From: Paenibacillus thalictri
GTDB taxonomy: Bacteria; Bacillota; Bacilli; Paenibacillales; NBRC-103111
Assembly (NCBI RefSeq): GCF_004307995.1
Contig: NZ_SIRE01000022.1
Location: forward strand, 62,001-126,000
DNA: 64,000 nucleotides
Reading direction: 5' to 3'
A model generated the notes under the pieces. That model was not told the origin of the DNA. It did no database searches and was given only the letters and a program-made list of their open reading frames with translations. Positions 50,156 through 58,978 of this stretch are shown piece after piece. How positions within the stretch are numbered: the stretch's first letter is position 1; every line of letters starts with the position of its first letter. A program made the position numbers and the translations under genes.

Positions 50156-50191
50156 TTGAATTATTATTCCTTCGAATGTATAATAATACAT
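50156..50191 (+). promoter_or_regulatory. argC promoter with ARG-box-like dyad
   Basis: TTGAAT (50156-50161), 17-bp spacer and TATAAT (50179-50184) form the promoter. The dyad ATGTAT-AATA-ATACAT (50176-50191) covers the -10. It resembles the ArgR/AhrC operator (TNTGAATWWWWATTCANW type), so repression by arginine is expected. Confidence 0.7.
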
Positions 50192-50218
50192 AGTTTTTGA
50201 ATGTGGGAGGGGACGGAT

Positions 50219-51268
50219 ATGTCTCAACATATACGTGCGGCTATTGTAGGCGCAACGGGTTACGGCGGAGTTGAACTCATCAGGATGCTGCTGACGCATC
50301 CTAATGTTCAGATTACGTCGGTTGTATCTTCGTCTAGTGCGGGAACGCCGCTGGCGGAAAGTTTTCCGCATTTGCAGGAAATTATTGTAGACCGGCTCGA
50401 TGCGGTAGATGTGCCTTTGATCGCAGACAAGGCCGACGTTGTGTTTTTGGCGACTCCGCATGGAGTCAGCACCGAAATCGCACCTAAGATGCTGGACGCG
50501 GGACTGAAAGTAATTGACGTATCGGGTGATTTTCGCTTGAAATCGGCGGAAACACACGAGCGATGGTATAAACGCAAGCAAGCCGACGCGGCTTATGTGG
50601 ATAAAGCGGTATACGGGCTTGCTGAGGTATTTGGAGACGACGTGCCGGGAGCGCAGTTTATCTCGAACCCGGGGTGTTATCCGACGGTAACGTCGCTTGG
50701 ACTTGTGCCGATTGTAAAAGCAGGCTGGATCGACACGAATTCGATTATCGTGGACGCCAAATCGGGCGTTTCCGGAGCGGGCCGGGGTCTTGGCATGACG
50801 ACGCATTATTCCGAAGTGAACGAAAACTTCTTTGCTTATAAAGTGAATAAACATCAGCATACGCCTGAGATTGAGCAGACGTTAAGCCGTGTCGCAGGCA
50901 AAGATGTGGTCATGACGTTTACGACGCACCTGGTGCCGATGACGCGGGGCATTCTCAGCACGATATATGTAAGGCCGATTGTGCAGCGCTCAGAGGATGA
51001 GATCAGAGAGTTGTACCGTCAATATTACGAAGGCCGTCCGTTCGTGCGAATCCGGGAACAGGGCAAATACCCGGCGACCAAGGAAGTATGGGGCTCGAAC
51101 TACTGCGATATTGGGTTTTCGCTGGATGAGCGGACAGGGCTGCTGACGATTATTTCCGTTATTGATAATTTGGTTAAAGGGGCTGCCGGCCAGGCCGTGC
51201 AGAACTTGAATCTGATGATGGGCTGGGACGAAACGACGGGATTGAAGTTTACTCCGGCTTATCCGTAA
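50219..51268 (+). CDS. argC: N-acetyl-gamma-glutamyl-phosphate reductase
   Basis: ArgC reduces N-acetylglutamyl phosphate to the semialdehyde with NADPH, the third step of arginine synthesis. The 349 residues have the NADP fold IVGATGYGGVELIRM (9-23), VFLATPHGVS and the catalytic-cysteine region FISNPGCYPT (Cys near 148). ATG 50219 follows GGGAGGGG (50205-50212); an in-frame ATG at 50201 is too early. It heads argCJBDFGH, all on the same strand, behind a promoter with an ARG-box-like dyad. Confidence 0.97.
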   Translation: MSQHIRAAIVGATGYGGVELIRMLLTHPNVQITSVVSSSSAGTPLAESFPHLQEIIVDRLDAVDVPLIADKADVVFLATPHGVSTEIAPKMLDAGLKVIDVSGDFRLKSAETHERWYKRKQADAAYVDKAVYGLAEVFGDDVPGAQFISNPGCYPTVTSLGLVPIVKAGWIDTNSIIVDAKSGVSGAGRGLGMTTHYSEVNENFFAYKVNKHQHTPEIEQTLSRVAGKDVVMTFTTHLVPMTRGILSTIYVRPIVQRSEDEIRELYRQYYEGRPFVRIREQGKYPATKEVWGSNYCDIGFSLDERTGLLTIISVIDNLVKGAAGQAVQNLNLMMGWDETTGLKFTPAYP

Positions 51269-51309
51269 ACGGCAAGGGTGTTATATCCAATCTAGAGTGG
51301 GACAGGTGA

Positions 51310-52536
51310 ATGGACGTGGGTAAGCATTTCACGGTTGTAGAGGGCGGCTCGGTCACGACTCCGAAAGGGTTTCGTGCCGGCGGCCTTCATTGCGGTTTGA
51401 AAAAAACGGAGCGCCACGACCTCGGCGTGATCGTCTGCGACGTACCGGCGGCAGCCGCCGGCGTATACACGCTTAACGCGTTCCAAGCAGCGCCGCTGCA
51501 TGTGACGCAGGAGAGCATCGCAGCGGAAGGCAAGCTGCAGGCGATGCTGGTCAACAGCGGCAACGCCAATGCTTGCACGGGCAAGCAAGGCGAAGACGAC
51601 GCACGGGAGATGCGCGCTGCTGCAGCGAAGGCATTTGGCGTAGCCGAACATCTCGTTGGCGTGACGTCGACGGGTGTGATCGGCGAATTGCTGCCGATGG
51701 CGAAGGTGAGCGCGGGCATCGAGCGGCTGCCGGAGCGGGTTAGCCGAGAGGGCGGGGACGATTTTAGCCAAGCGATTCTGACTACGGACCTTGTAAAAAA
51801 AGAAACGTGCGTCAGCTTGACCGTTAACGGAAAAACGGTACATATCGCGGGAGCGGCCAAGGGCTCGGGCATGATACACCCGAACATGGCGACCATGCTT
51901 GGCTTCATCACCACCGATGCAGCTGTCGACAGCGCGAATTTGCAGAAGCTGCTGAGCGGTGTAACCGACTCCACATTTAATATGATCACGGTGGACGGCG
52001 ATACCAGCACCAACGACATGGTAGTCGCTATGGCCAGCGGATTTGCTGAGAACGAGTCTTTGACTCCGGCGCACCCCGATTGGGCTGCTTATGAGGAAGG
52101 CTTTCAATATGTGGCTGAATATTTGGCCAAAGCCATCGCCCGCGACGGCGAAGGCGCAACCAAGCTGATCGAAGTCAACGTCGTCGGTGCAGTTTCCGAC
52201 GAAGCGGCGAAAGTGATTGCTAAGACGGTGATCGGATCGAGCCTTGTGAAATCGGCATGTTTTGGAGCGGACGCCAACTGGGGACGCATTATCGCGGCCG
52301 TTGGGCGTGCAGGGCAGCCGGTGAACACGGAAACCGTCGATATTCGCCTTGGCGATATCGTGACGCTGGAGCAATCCCGCCCGGTGAAGTTTGACGAGGC
52401 TGCGGCGCTGGAGTATTTGAAGGGCGACTTCGTGCTGATTCATGTGAACTTGAACATGGGCGCAGGCAAAGCAACTGGCTGGGGCTGCGATTTGACGTAC
52501 GACTATGTGCGGATCAATGCGGCTTACCGGACGTAA
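51310..52536 (+). CDS. argJ: Bifunctional ornithine acetyltransferase/N-acetylglutamate synthase
   Basis: ArgJ moves the acetyl group from N-acetylornithine to glutamate, making both ornithine and N-acetylglutamate. The operon therefore needs neither argA nor argE. The 408 residues contain the self-cleavage site before T195 in HPNMATMLGF, which separates alpha and beta chains and makes Thr the nucleophile, and GGVKKTE-like N-terminal features (CGLKKTERHD). ATG 51310 touches AGGTGA (51304-51309); GTG 51316, two codons later, has better spacing and may be the true start. Whether it is mono- or bifunctional cannot be read from sequence. Confidence 0.96.
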   Translation: MDVGKHFTVVEGGSVTTPKGFRAGGLHCGLKKTERHDLGVIVCDVPAAAAGVYTLNAFQAAPLHVTQESIAAEGKLQAMLVNSGNANACTGKQGEDDAREMRAAAAKAFGVAEHLVGVTSTGVIGELLPMAKVSAGIERLPERVSREGGDDFSQAILTTDLVKKETCVSLTVNGKTVHIAGAAKGSGMIHPNMATMLGFITTDAAVDSANLQKLLSGVTDSTFNMITVDGDTSTNDMVVAMASGFAENESLTPAHPDWAAYEEGFQYVAEYLAKAIARDGEGATKLIEVNVVGAVSDEAAKVIAKTVIGSSLVKSACFGADANWGRIIAAVGRAGQPVNTETVDIRLGDIVTLEQSRPVKFDEAAALEYLKGDFVLIHVNLNMGAGKATGWGCDLTYDYVRINAAYRT

Positions 52537-52601
52537 TCCCATCCATAAGCGGAGAAGGTACCGGGCACAAGCGGATTTATAAAAGGGTCAAAAGGGGAAA
52601 C

Positions 52602-53399
52602 GTGCGGATGAAACCGAATTGTTTTGTAATTAAATGCGGGGGCAGCACGCTGGCGGCGCTGCCGGACGCTTTTTTCGACGATATGAAACGGCTGCAGGAA
52701 GAAGGCACGATTCCGGTTATCGTACATGGCGGCGGTCCGGCGATTTCCGGCACGCTGGAGAAGCTGGGTATTGAAACCGAGTTTGTCGGCGGCTTGCGCA
52801 AAACAAACGAAGCGGTGCTTGATGTTGTAGAGATGGTGCTGTCCGGGCAGATCAACAAAGAGATCGTCCGCAAAATTCAGCTATCCGGCGCCAAAGCGCT
52901 GGGTCTCTCCGGTGTAGACGGTCGTTTGATTCAAGTGAAGCCGGTGGCGAATGCGCATGAAGTCGGCTTGGTGGGCGATGTGACGCATGTGAACAACGAA
53001 TTGATCGAGGGTATTTTGGCGATGGGCTTCATCCCGGTCATTGCACCGGTAGGACTTGGAGCTGACGGCGGGCAGCGTTATAACATCAATGCCGATACGG
53101 CAGCTGGCGCAGTCGCTTCGCATCTGGGCGTGGAGCGCATGATCGTAGTTACCGACGTGCCGGGTATTATGAAGACGGTGGACGGGGAAAAAGTAGTGCT
53201 GCCGACAGTGACGGTACAGCAAACGGAAGACATGATTGCATCCGGAGAAATATATGGCGGTATGATCCCGAAGGTGCGCGCAGCCGTGCAGTGCATTCAG
53301 GGCGATGTGCAAGAAGTAGTGATCGTGAACGGCGCCGAGCCGGGCGTACTCAGCAAAGTGCTCAAGGAAGGCACGATTGGCACACGAATCGTTAAATAA
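52602..53399 (+). CDS. argB: Acetylglutamate kinase
   Basis: ArgB phosphorylates N-acetylglutamate with ATP, normally the arginine-sensitive step. The protein of up to 265 residues has the amino-acid-kinase motifs VIKCGGSTL (about 8-16), VIVHGGGPAIS and VTDVPGIM, and the YNINADTAAGAVA nucleotide region. Two starts fit AAAGGGG (52591-52597): GTG 52602 and ATG 52608. It lacks the N-terminal helix found in arginine-inhibited hexameric forms, so feedback inhibition is uncertain. Confidence 0.96.
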   Translation: MRMKPNCFVIKCGGSTLAALPDAFFDDMKRLQEEGTIPVIVHGGGPAISGTLEKLGIETEFVGGLRKTNEAVLDVVEMVLSGQINKEIVRKIQLSGAKALGLSGVDGRLIQVKPVANAHEVGLVGDVTHVNNELIEGILAMGFIPVIAPVGLGADGGQRYNINADTAAGAVASHLGVERMIVVTDVPGIMKTVDGEKVVLPTVTVQQTEDMIASGEIYGGMIPKVRAAVQCIQGDVQEVVIVNGAEPGVLSKVLKEGTIGTRIVK

Positions 53400-53417
53400 T
53401 AAAGGAGTGAATCAAAA

Positions 53418-54611
53418 ATGGGAGTAGACAACAGCGGATCATTGTTTCCGACTTATGCCAGATACCCGCTTGCTTTTGTCAAAGGACAGGGAAGCAAGCT
53501 GTGGGACGACCAAGGAAACGAATATTTGGATATGATGTGCGGGCTTGCAGTAACCAACCTGGGCCATGCACCGAAAAAGGTTGCCGATAAGCTGAAAGAG
53601 CAAATCGACACGCTTTGGCATACAAGCAATCTGTTTCACATTCCGAATCAGGAGAAGCTGGGTCAACTATTGACCGATAACAGCTGCGCGGACCGTGTGT
53701 TTTTCTGCAGCACCGGTGCGGAAGCCAACGAAGCTGCGATTAAGCTGGCCCGCCGTTACTATCAGAAGGTGCTCGGGCAGCCGGAGCGCTATGAAATCAT
53801 AACTTTTCATATGTCATTCCATGGCCGCACGTTAGCTACGCTGACCGCGACCGGGCAAGATAAAGTAAAAGAGGGTTTTGCACCGCTGCCGGAAGGTTTC
53901 GTATATGCTCCATATAACGATGCTGAAGCGGTGGAAAAGCTGATCGGCGACAAAACTTGCGCTATTATGATTGAAATGGTGCAAGGCGAAGGCGGCGTCA
54001 ATCCGGTGAAAAAAGAGTTTGTCGACAAGCTGGTGGAGCTGTGCAACCGTCACGGTTTGCTGCTCATCGTTGACGAAATTCAAACCGGCATGGGCCGTAC
54101 CGGCAAGTTGTTTGCCTATGAGCACTATGGGATCGAACCGGATATTTTTACACTGGCCAAAGGGCTTGGCAGCGGATTTCCGATTGGCGCCATGCTGGGC
54201 AAAGAAAAGCTGGCTGAAGCGTTCACTGCAGGCAGTCACGGTTCCACCTTCGGCGGCACGCCGCTTGCGACGGCGGCAGGTATTGCCACGATCGAGACGA
54301 TCCTGGACGAGGGCGTTGTGCAGCGCGCAGCGGAAATGGGGCAATATATCGTTAGCAGCTTGTCGGCCAAATTGGCGGGCAACCCGTTGGTTAAGGAAGT
54401 GCGCGGACTGGGCATGCTGATTGCCATCGAGTGCACACAGAATGCATCCGAGCTGATTTCCGAGATTCATGCGCAGCGCGTGCTTGTCGTTTCGGCCGGA
54501 CCCAACAATATCCGTCTTGCACCTAGTCTTGTGATCGAGAAGGAAGAAATGGACCGCGGCATTGAAGTGATCTGCAGCGTATTGGCGAAAAAAGCGGCAG
54601 CGACCGTATAA
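53418..54611 (+). CDS. argD: Acetylornithine aminotransferase
   Basis: ArgD is a class III PLP aminotransferase that converts N-acetylglutamate semialdehyde to N-acetylornithine. The 397 residues show FFCSTGAEANEAAIKLAR (cofactor phosphate site), IVDEIQTGMGRTGKLFAYE and the PLP lysine in LAKGLGSGFPIGA, then STFGGTPLA. AAAGGAGTGA precedes ATG 53418. ArgD enzymes are often also active on succinyl-diaminopimelate, so a lysine role is possible. Confidence 0.96.
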   Translation: MGVDNSGSLFPTYARYPLAFVKGQGSKLWDDQGNEYLDMMCGLAVTNLGHAPKKVADKLKEQIDTLWHTSNLFHIPNQEKLGQLLTDNSCADRVFFCSTGAEANEAAIKLARRYYQKVLGQPERYEIITFHMSFHGRTLATLTATGQDKVKEGFAPLPEGFVYAPYNDAEAVEKLIGDKTCAIMIEMVQGEGGVNPVKKEFVDKLVELCNRHGLLLIVDEIQTGMGRTGKLFAYEHYGIEPDIFTLAKGLGSGFPIGAMLGKEKLAEAFTAGSHGSTFGGTPLATAAGIATIETILDEGVVQRAAEMGQYIVSSLSAKLAGNPLVKEVRGLGMLIAIECTQNASELISEIHAQRVLVVSAGPNNIRLAPSLVIEKEEMDRGIEVICSVLAKKAAATV

Positions 54612-54652
54612 ATAATTTCCATAATGGTTTGCAAAAGAAAGGGGAGAGGCAC

Positions 54653-55612
54653 ATGGCAGGAACAGCAGAGCAGCAGGATTTGGCGTTGCAGCTGAGAGGC
54701 CGGGATTTTCTCGACTTGGTGGATTACACGCCGGAAGAAATCCGGTATTTGCTCGATTTGGCAATTGATTTGAAGAAGAAACAAAAGGCCGGGGAGGTCT
54801 ACCAGCCGTTAAAGGGCAAGACGCTGGGCATGATTTTCGAAAAATCGTCTACACGGACACGCGTATCGTTTGAAGTAGGGATGTACCAGCTTGGCGGGCA
54901 TGCGCTTTTCCTCAGCAGAAACGATCTGCAGATCGGCCGGGGCGAGCCGATTATGGACACCGCACAAGTCATGTCGCGTTATCTCGACGGCATCATGATC
55001 CGCACATTCGCGCATAAGATCGTAGTTGATTTGGCGCGTGGAGCGACGGTTCCGGTTATCAACGGACTGACCGACTTGTCACATCCGTGCCAAGCGCTGG
55101 CCGATTACCAGACGGTGCTTGAGAAAAAAGGCCGGCTGGAAGGCCTGAAGGTCGCATATATCGGCGACGGGAACAACATGCTGCATTCGCTGATGGTTGG
55201 CGCAGCCAAGCTGGGCATGCATTTTACTGCGGCTACGCCGGAAGGCTACGATGCCGATGCGCAGATGGTGCAAATCTCCAAAGACACCGCGGCGCAAACC
55301 GGCGGTACGGTGGAGTTGTTCCGCGATGCGAAAGAAGCGGTGGACGGCGCTGACGTCATCTACACCGACGTATGGGCGAGCATGGGCTTTGAGGAAGAGC
55401 AGAAGGTGCGGGAACTCGCTTTTAAAAACTATCAGGTCAATGACCAACTGGTTAAATATGCGAACAAAGACTTTTTGTTCATGCATTGCCTGCCGGCGCA
55501 CCGCGGCGAAGAAGTGAGCGAAAGTGTCATCGACGGCCCGAACTCGGTGATCTTCGACGAAGCCGAAAACCGCCTGCACGCGCAAAAAGCGATTATGGCG
55601 GCAACGATGTAA
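54653..55612 (+). CDS. argF: Ornithine carbamoyltransferase
   Basis: ArgF makes citrulline from ornithine and carbamoyl phosphate. The 319 residues have the carbamoyl-phosphate motif SSTRTRVSFE (about 59-68), HPCQALAD and the ornithine site MHCLPAHRGEEV. AAAGGGGAG (54638-54646) sets ATG 54653; a farther in-frame TTG at 54629 precedes the ribosome-binding site. No carAB is in the operon, so carbamoyl phosphate must come from elsewhere. A catabolic ArgF/ArcB is unlikely given the neighbours. Confidence 0.97.
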   Translation: MAGTAEQQDLALQLRGRDFLDLVDYTPEEIRYLLDLAIDLKKKQKAGEVYQPLKGKTLGMIFEKSSTRTRVSFEVGMYQLGGHALFLSRNDLQIGRGEPIMDTAQVMSRYLDGIMIRTFAHKIVVDLARGATVPVINGLTDLSHPCQALADYQTVLEKKGRLEGLKVAYIGDGNNMLHSLMVGAAKLGMHFTAATPEGYDADAQMVQISKDTAAQTGGTVELFRDAKEAVDGADVIYTDVWASMGFEEEQKVRELAFKNYQVNDQLVKYANKDFLFMHCLPAHRGEEVSESVIDGPNSVIFDEAENRLHAQKAIMAATM

Positions 55613-55637
55613 CTACGACATGCAACAACGGTGCAGC

Positions 55638-55660
55638 GCTGCGGTCAAGCTGACCGCAGC
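55638..55660 (+). repeat. Intercistronic hairpin between argF and argG
   Basis: GCTGCGGTCA (55638-55647), loop AGC, TGACCGCAGC (55651-55660): a perfect 10-bp stem without a T-tail. It is more likely an mRNA-stability element than a terminator. Confidence 0.6.
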
Positions 55661-55711
55661 TGCATGAAACATAACAATAAACGAAGCTGAAAATAAGGGA
55701 GAGAACCACAC

Positions 55712-56950
55712 GTGGCAAAGCAAAAAATCGTACTGGCCTACTCCGGCGGTTTGGATACGTCGGTCATTCTGGCTTGGTTGAAGGAAAAATACGACGCAGA
55801 AATCATTACATTTACCGCTGATATCGGCCAAAAGGACGAATTGGACGGCTTGGAAGAAAAAGCGCTGAAAACCGGCGCTTCCAAAGTGTACATTGACGAC
55901 CTGCGCGAAGAATTTGCGAAGGACTTCATTTTCCCGATGTTCCAATCCGGAGCATTGTATGAAGGACAATACTTGCTCGGCACGTCGATTGCCCGTCCGC
56001 TGATTGCTAAGCGTATGGTGGAAATTGCCCGCGCCGAAGGCGCTTTTGCTATCGCTCATGGCGCAACCGGCAAAGGCAACGACCAAGTACGCTTCGAGCT
56101 GACAGCTGCAGCGCTCGCTCCCGAGCTGGAAGTGATCGCGCCATGGAGACTCGACGAGTTCCGCGAGCAGTTCCCGGGACGTGCCGAAATGATCGCATAC
56201 GCCGAGAAGCAAGGCATCAAAATCCAAGCTTCCGCTTCCAAGCCATACTCTACTGACCGCAACCTGCTGCACATCAGTTTCGAAAGCGGCATTCTCGAAG
56301 ATCCTTGGTTCGATCCAAGTGCGGACTCGAACAAAGACATGTTTGTGTTGAGCGTAGCTCCCGAGGATGCTCCTGATCAAGCCGAATACGTCGAGTTGGA
56401 GTTTGAACAAGGCAACTGTGTAGGCATCAACGGCGACCACATGGACCCGCTGACCGTTATGGAGAAGCTGAATGAAATCGGCGGCAAACATGGCATTGGA
56501 CGTGTCGACATGGTGGAAAACCGTTTTGTCGGCATGAAGAGCCGTGGCGTATATGAAACTCCGGGCGGTACCATTTTGTTTACCGCTCACCGCAAAATGG
56601 AGTCGTTGACGATGGACCGCGACGTCATGCACCTGCGTGATTCGCTGATCTCCAAATACGCATCGCTTGTATACAACGGCTTCTGGTTCGCACCGGAGCG
56701 TCTTGCCTTGCAGGCACTGGTGACAGAAAGCCAGAAAAACGTAACCGGCGTGGTACGTTTGAAGTTGTATAAAGGCAATGTAATCGGCGCCGGCGTAAAA
56801 AGCCCGGTCAGCTTGTACAACCCGAACATCGCTACGATGGAGGCCGATCCGACTCAAGCCTACAACCAAAACGATGCAACAGGCTTTATTCGCTTGAACG
56901 CGCTTCGTCTGAAAGTGGCTTCCGGCGTCGAGCAAAACGCAGGCAAATAA
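55712..56950 (+). CDS. argG: Argininosuccinate synthase
   Basis: ArgG joins citrulline and aspartate using ATP to form argininosuccinate. The 412 residues begin with the PP-loop VLAYSGGLDTSVILAWL (about 7-23) and contain AIAHGATGKGNDQVRFE and SYNP-type C-terminal features (YNPNIATME). GTG 55712 follows GGGAGAG (55699-55705). Codon use here is distinctly GC-rich, like the rest of the operon and unlike the flagellar island. Confidence 0.97.
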   Translation: MAKQKIVLAYSGGLDTSVILAWLKEKYDAEIITFTADIGQKDELDGLEEKALKTGASKVYIDDLREEFAKDFIFPMFQSGALYEGQYLLGTSIARPLIAKRMVEIARAEGAFAIAHGATGKGNDQVRFELTAAALAPELEVIAPWRLDEFREQFPGRAEMIAYAEKQGIKIQASASKPYSTDRNLLHISFESGILEDPWFDPSADSNKDMFVLSVAPEDAPDQAEYVELEFEQGNCVGINGDHMDPLTVMEKLNEIGGKHGIGRVDMVENRFVGMKSRGVYETPGGTILFTAHRKMESLTMDRDVMHLRDSLISKYASLVYNGFWFAPERLALQALVTESQKNVTGVVRLKLYKGNVIGAGVKSPVSLYNPNIATMEADPTQAYNQNDATGFIRLNALRLKVASGVEQNAGK

Positions 56951-56975
56951 GGTTCGCAGTTCGATAAAGTAAAGG

Positions 56976-57033
56976 CAGGCTTCCAAACGGGGCGCACGGT
57001 TCTACGGTGAATCGGGCGCTCCCAGGAAGCCTG
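56976..57033 (+). repeat. Inverted repeat between argG and argH
   Basis: CAGGCTTCC (56976-56984) and GGAAGCCTG (57025-57033) are perfect inverted copies 40 bases apart, followed by TCACTTTG. They could form a long stem-loop that moderates read-through into argH. Confidence 0.5.
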
Positions 57034-57099
57034 TCACTTTGTCCGGGGTTATGATATATTTAAAAGTAACGTGTTTTTAATTGAAGGGGGCAGTTTGCA

Positions 57100-58515
57100 G
57101 TGTCAAAGCTTTGGGGTGGACGGTTTACCAAAAAAACGGACCAGCTGGTGGAAGAATATACAGCCTCGATTATGTTCGACAAGGAGCTGGCCGAAGAAGA
57201 TATTCAAGGCAGCCTTGCTCACGTCACGATGCTGGGGAAATGCGGTATTTTGCCTGCGGACGATGTGGAGAAGATCAAGGACGGCTTGCTTAAGGTTCAG
57301 GGCATGATTCGCCGCGGCGAGATGGAATTTACGATCGGCGACGAAGACATCCATATGAACATCGAGAAAGCGTTGATCGACGAGATCGGGCCGGTCGGCG
57401 GCAAGCTGCACACCGGACGCAGCCGCAACGATCAGGTGGCGACGGACATGCACCTGTACTTGCGCAAGCGGGTTGTCGAGTTTGTCGGTCTGCTGGGCAA
57501 ACTTCAGGAGGCGCTGATCGGACAAGCCAAAGCAAACGTGGATACGATTTTGCCGGGTTACACGCATTTGCAGCGGGCGCAGCCAATTTTGTTCGCACAT
57601 CACTTGATGGCTTACGTATCGATGTTCCAGCGTGATGCGGAACGGCTGATGGACAGCTACAAGCGAATTAACATGCTGCCGCTCGGGGCAGGGGCATTGG
57701 CCGGCACAACATTCCCGATCGACCGCCATTTTGTGGCGCAGCAGCTTGGTTTTGACGGTCCTTACGAGAACTCGCTGGATGCGGTGAGCGACCGTGACTT
57801 TATCATCGAGTTTCTGTCGAACGCTTCGATGATCATGATGCACCTTTCGCGGTTTTGCGAGGAGATGGTGCTGTGGTCGAGTACGGAGTTTCATTTTGTG
57901 GAGCTGGATGACGCGTTCTGTACCGGTTCCAGCATTATGCCGCAGAAGAAAAATCCGGACGTGGCCGAGCTTGTCCGCGGCAAAACAGGCCGGGTGTACG
58001 GCAACCTGTTTGGTCTGCTGACCGTGCTGAAGTCGCTGCCGCTGGCATACAACAAGGACATGCAGGAAGACAAGGAAGGTATGTTCGATACGGTGCGTAC
58101 GCTGCAAGGCGCGCTTCAGCTGTTCGCTCCGATGGTATCAACGATGAAGGTGAACAAAGACCGGATGCGTCAAGCGGTCAACCAAGACTTCTCCAACGCT
58201 ACCGACATCGCCGATTACCTGGTAAACAAAGGTCTTCCGTTCCGCCAAGCGCATGAAGTGATCGGGAAAACCGTCCTGTATTGCATTCAGAACAATAAGT
58301 TCTTGCTGGATCTGGCGCTTGAGGAGTTCCATCAGTTCTCCAAGCTGTTTGAGGCCGACATCTTTGATGTGCTTCAACCTGAGCGCGTCGTTAATGCGCG
58401 TAATGTATACGGAGGTACGGCTGCAGGCCAAGTCGAAGGCGCAATCGGACGCGCGGAGAAAACGCTGGAGCAAACCAATGCATGGTTCGAGCAATATTAC
58501 GCGAAGAGCAGATAA
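57100..58515 (+). CDS. argH: Argininosuccinate lyase
   Basis: ArgH splits argininosuccinate to arginine and fumarate, completing the pathway. The 471 residues have KLWGGRF at the start, HTGRSRNDQVATD, and the superfamily signature GSSIMPQKKNPD (about 279-290). The catalytic-serine loop and the C-terminal AAGQVEGAIGRAEKTL follow. GTG 57100 follows AAGGGGG (57084-57090). It is last in the operon, before a terminator. Confidence 0.97.
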   Translation: MSKLWGGRFTKKTDQLVEEYTASIMFDKELAEEDIQGSLAHVTMLGKCGILPADDVEKIKDGLLKVQGMIRRGEMEFTIGDEDIHMNIEKALIDEIGPVGGKLHTGRSRNDQVATDMHLYLRKRVVEFVGLLGKLQEALIGQAKANVDTILPGYTHLQRAQPILFAHHLMAYVSMFQRDAERLMDSYKRINMLPLGAGALAGTTFPIDRHFVAQQLGFDGPYENSLDAVSDRDFIIEFLSNASMIMMHLSRFCEEMVLWSSTEFHFVELDDAFCTGSSIMPQKKNPDVAELVRGKTGRVYGNLFGLLTVLKSLPLAYNKDMQEDKEGMFDTVRTLQGALQLFAPMVSTMKVNKDRMRQAVNQDFSNATDIADYLVNKGLPFRQAHEVIGKTVLYCIQNNKFLLDLALEEFHQFSKLFEADIFDVLQPERVVNARNVYGGTAAGQVEGAIGRAEKTLEQTNAWFEQYYAKSR

Positions 58516-58541
58516 TTGTATTTTTAAATAGAGCGGTTGAG

Positions 58542-58583
58542 GCCCCTGAATGGACTAGACAAGTCCATGCAGGGGCTTATTTA
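58542..58583 (+). terminator. Terminator of the arginine operon
   Basis: GCCCCTG-A-ATGGACT (58542-58556) pairs with 58562-58576 with a single A-G mismatch, 5-nt loop, then TTATTTATT. Confidence 0.85.
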
Positions 58584-58650
58584 TTGAATTTAAGCGGAAA
58601 TGGAAAATAAAGCATGTCGCCAATACTCAAGCGATAGCGAAGAGTACCGT

Positions 58651-58930
58651 AGTAGAGCGCGGAGCGCCAAGAACCGAGCGTCAGCGATGGTTGGGGCGCG
58701 ACAGGCGCGGGGAAGAGGCAGATAGAAGCTCCCTGCATCATCGCGCCGCAGTAGAGCGTGGAGCGCCGAAACCGAGCATCAGCGATGGTAAGGGCGCGAC
58801 AGGCGCGTGGACGAGGCACATAGAACCACCCCGCATCATCGCGCCGCAGCAAAGCGCGGAGTGCCGAGAACCGAGCGTTAGCGAAGGTTAAGGTGCGACA
58901 GGCGCGTGGACGAGGCACATAGAACCTCCA
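58651..58930. repeat. Three tandem GC-rich repeats of about 98 bp
   Basis: Copies begin at 58651, 58750 and 58848 (99, 98 and about 83 bp, the last incomplete). All share AGCG(C/T)GGAG, ACCGAGC, (G/T)GCGACAGGCGCG and ATAGAA blocks. Unit length is not a multiple of three, differences include indels, and both flanking genes end here, so it is not a coding repeat. It lies between convergent genes argH and the VanW gene, and a short related stretch (AGCGATAGCGAAG) precedes it at 58630. The rest of the gap (58584-58978) holds only this and a small hairpin. Confidence 0.85.
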
Positions 58931-58962
58931 CTAGCGGCGGGTCCAGGGCGCAGCGCATGGGG

Positions 58963-58977
58963 TCCCCCTATGGGGGA
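58963..58977 (-). terminator. Small GC hairpin after the VanW gene
   Basis: TCCCCC-TAT-GGGGGA (58963-58977) lies directly beyond the minus-strand stop codon. There is no T-tail on either strand, so termination is uncertain. Confidence 0.35.
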
Positions 58978-58978
58978 G

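Noticed and set aside
49977..50159. 60-codon frame before argC
   Set aside because: No ribosome-binding site and no sequence features; it occupies the argC promoter region.
51292..52542. 416-codon frame antisense to argJ, and similar long antisense frames over argG and argH
   Set aside because: These are by-products of GC-rich codon use in strongly recognised enzymes.
58577..58918. Minus-strand 113-codon frame through the repeats
   Set aside because: The repeat unit is not a multiple of three, copies differ by single-base indels, and no ribosome-binding site is seen.
58651..58930. CRISPR array
   Set aside because: The units are about 98 bp, abut one another without unique spacers, and no cas gene is near.
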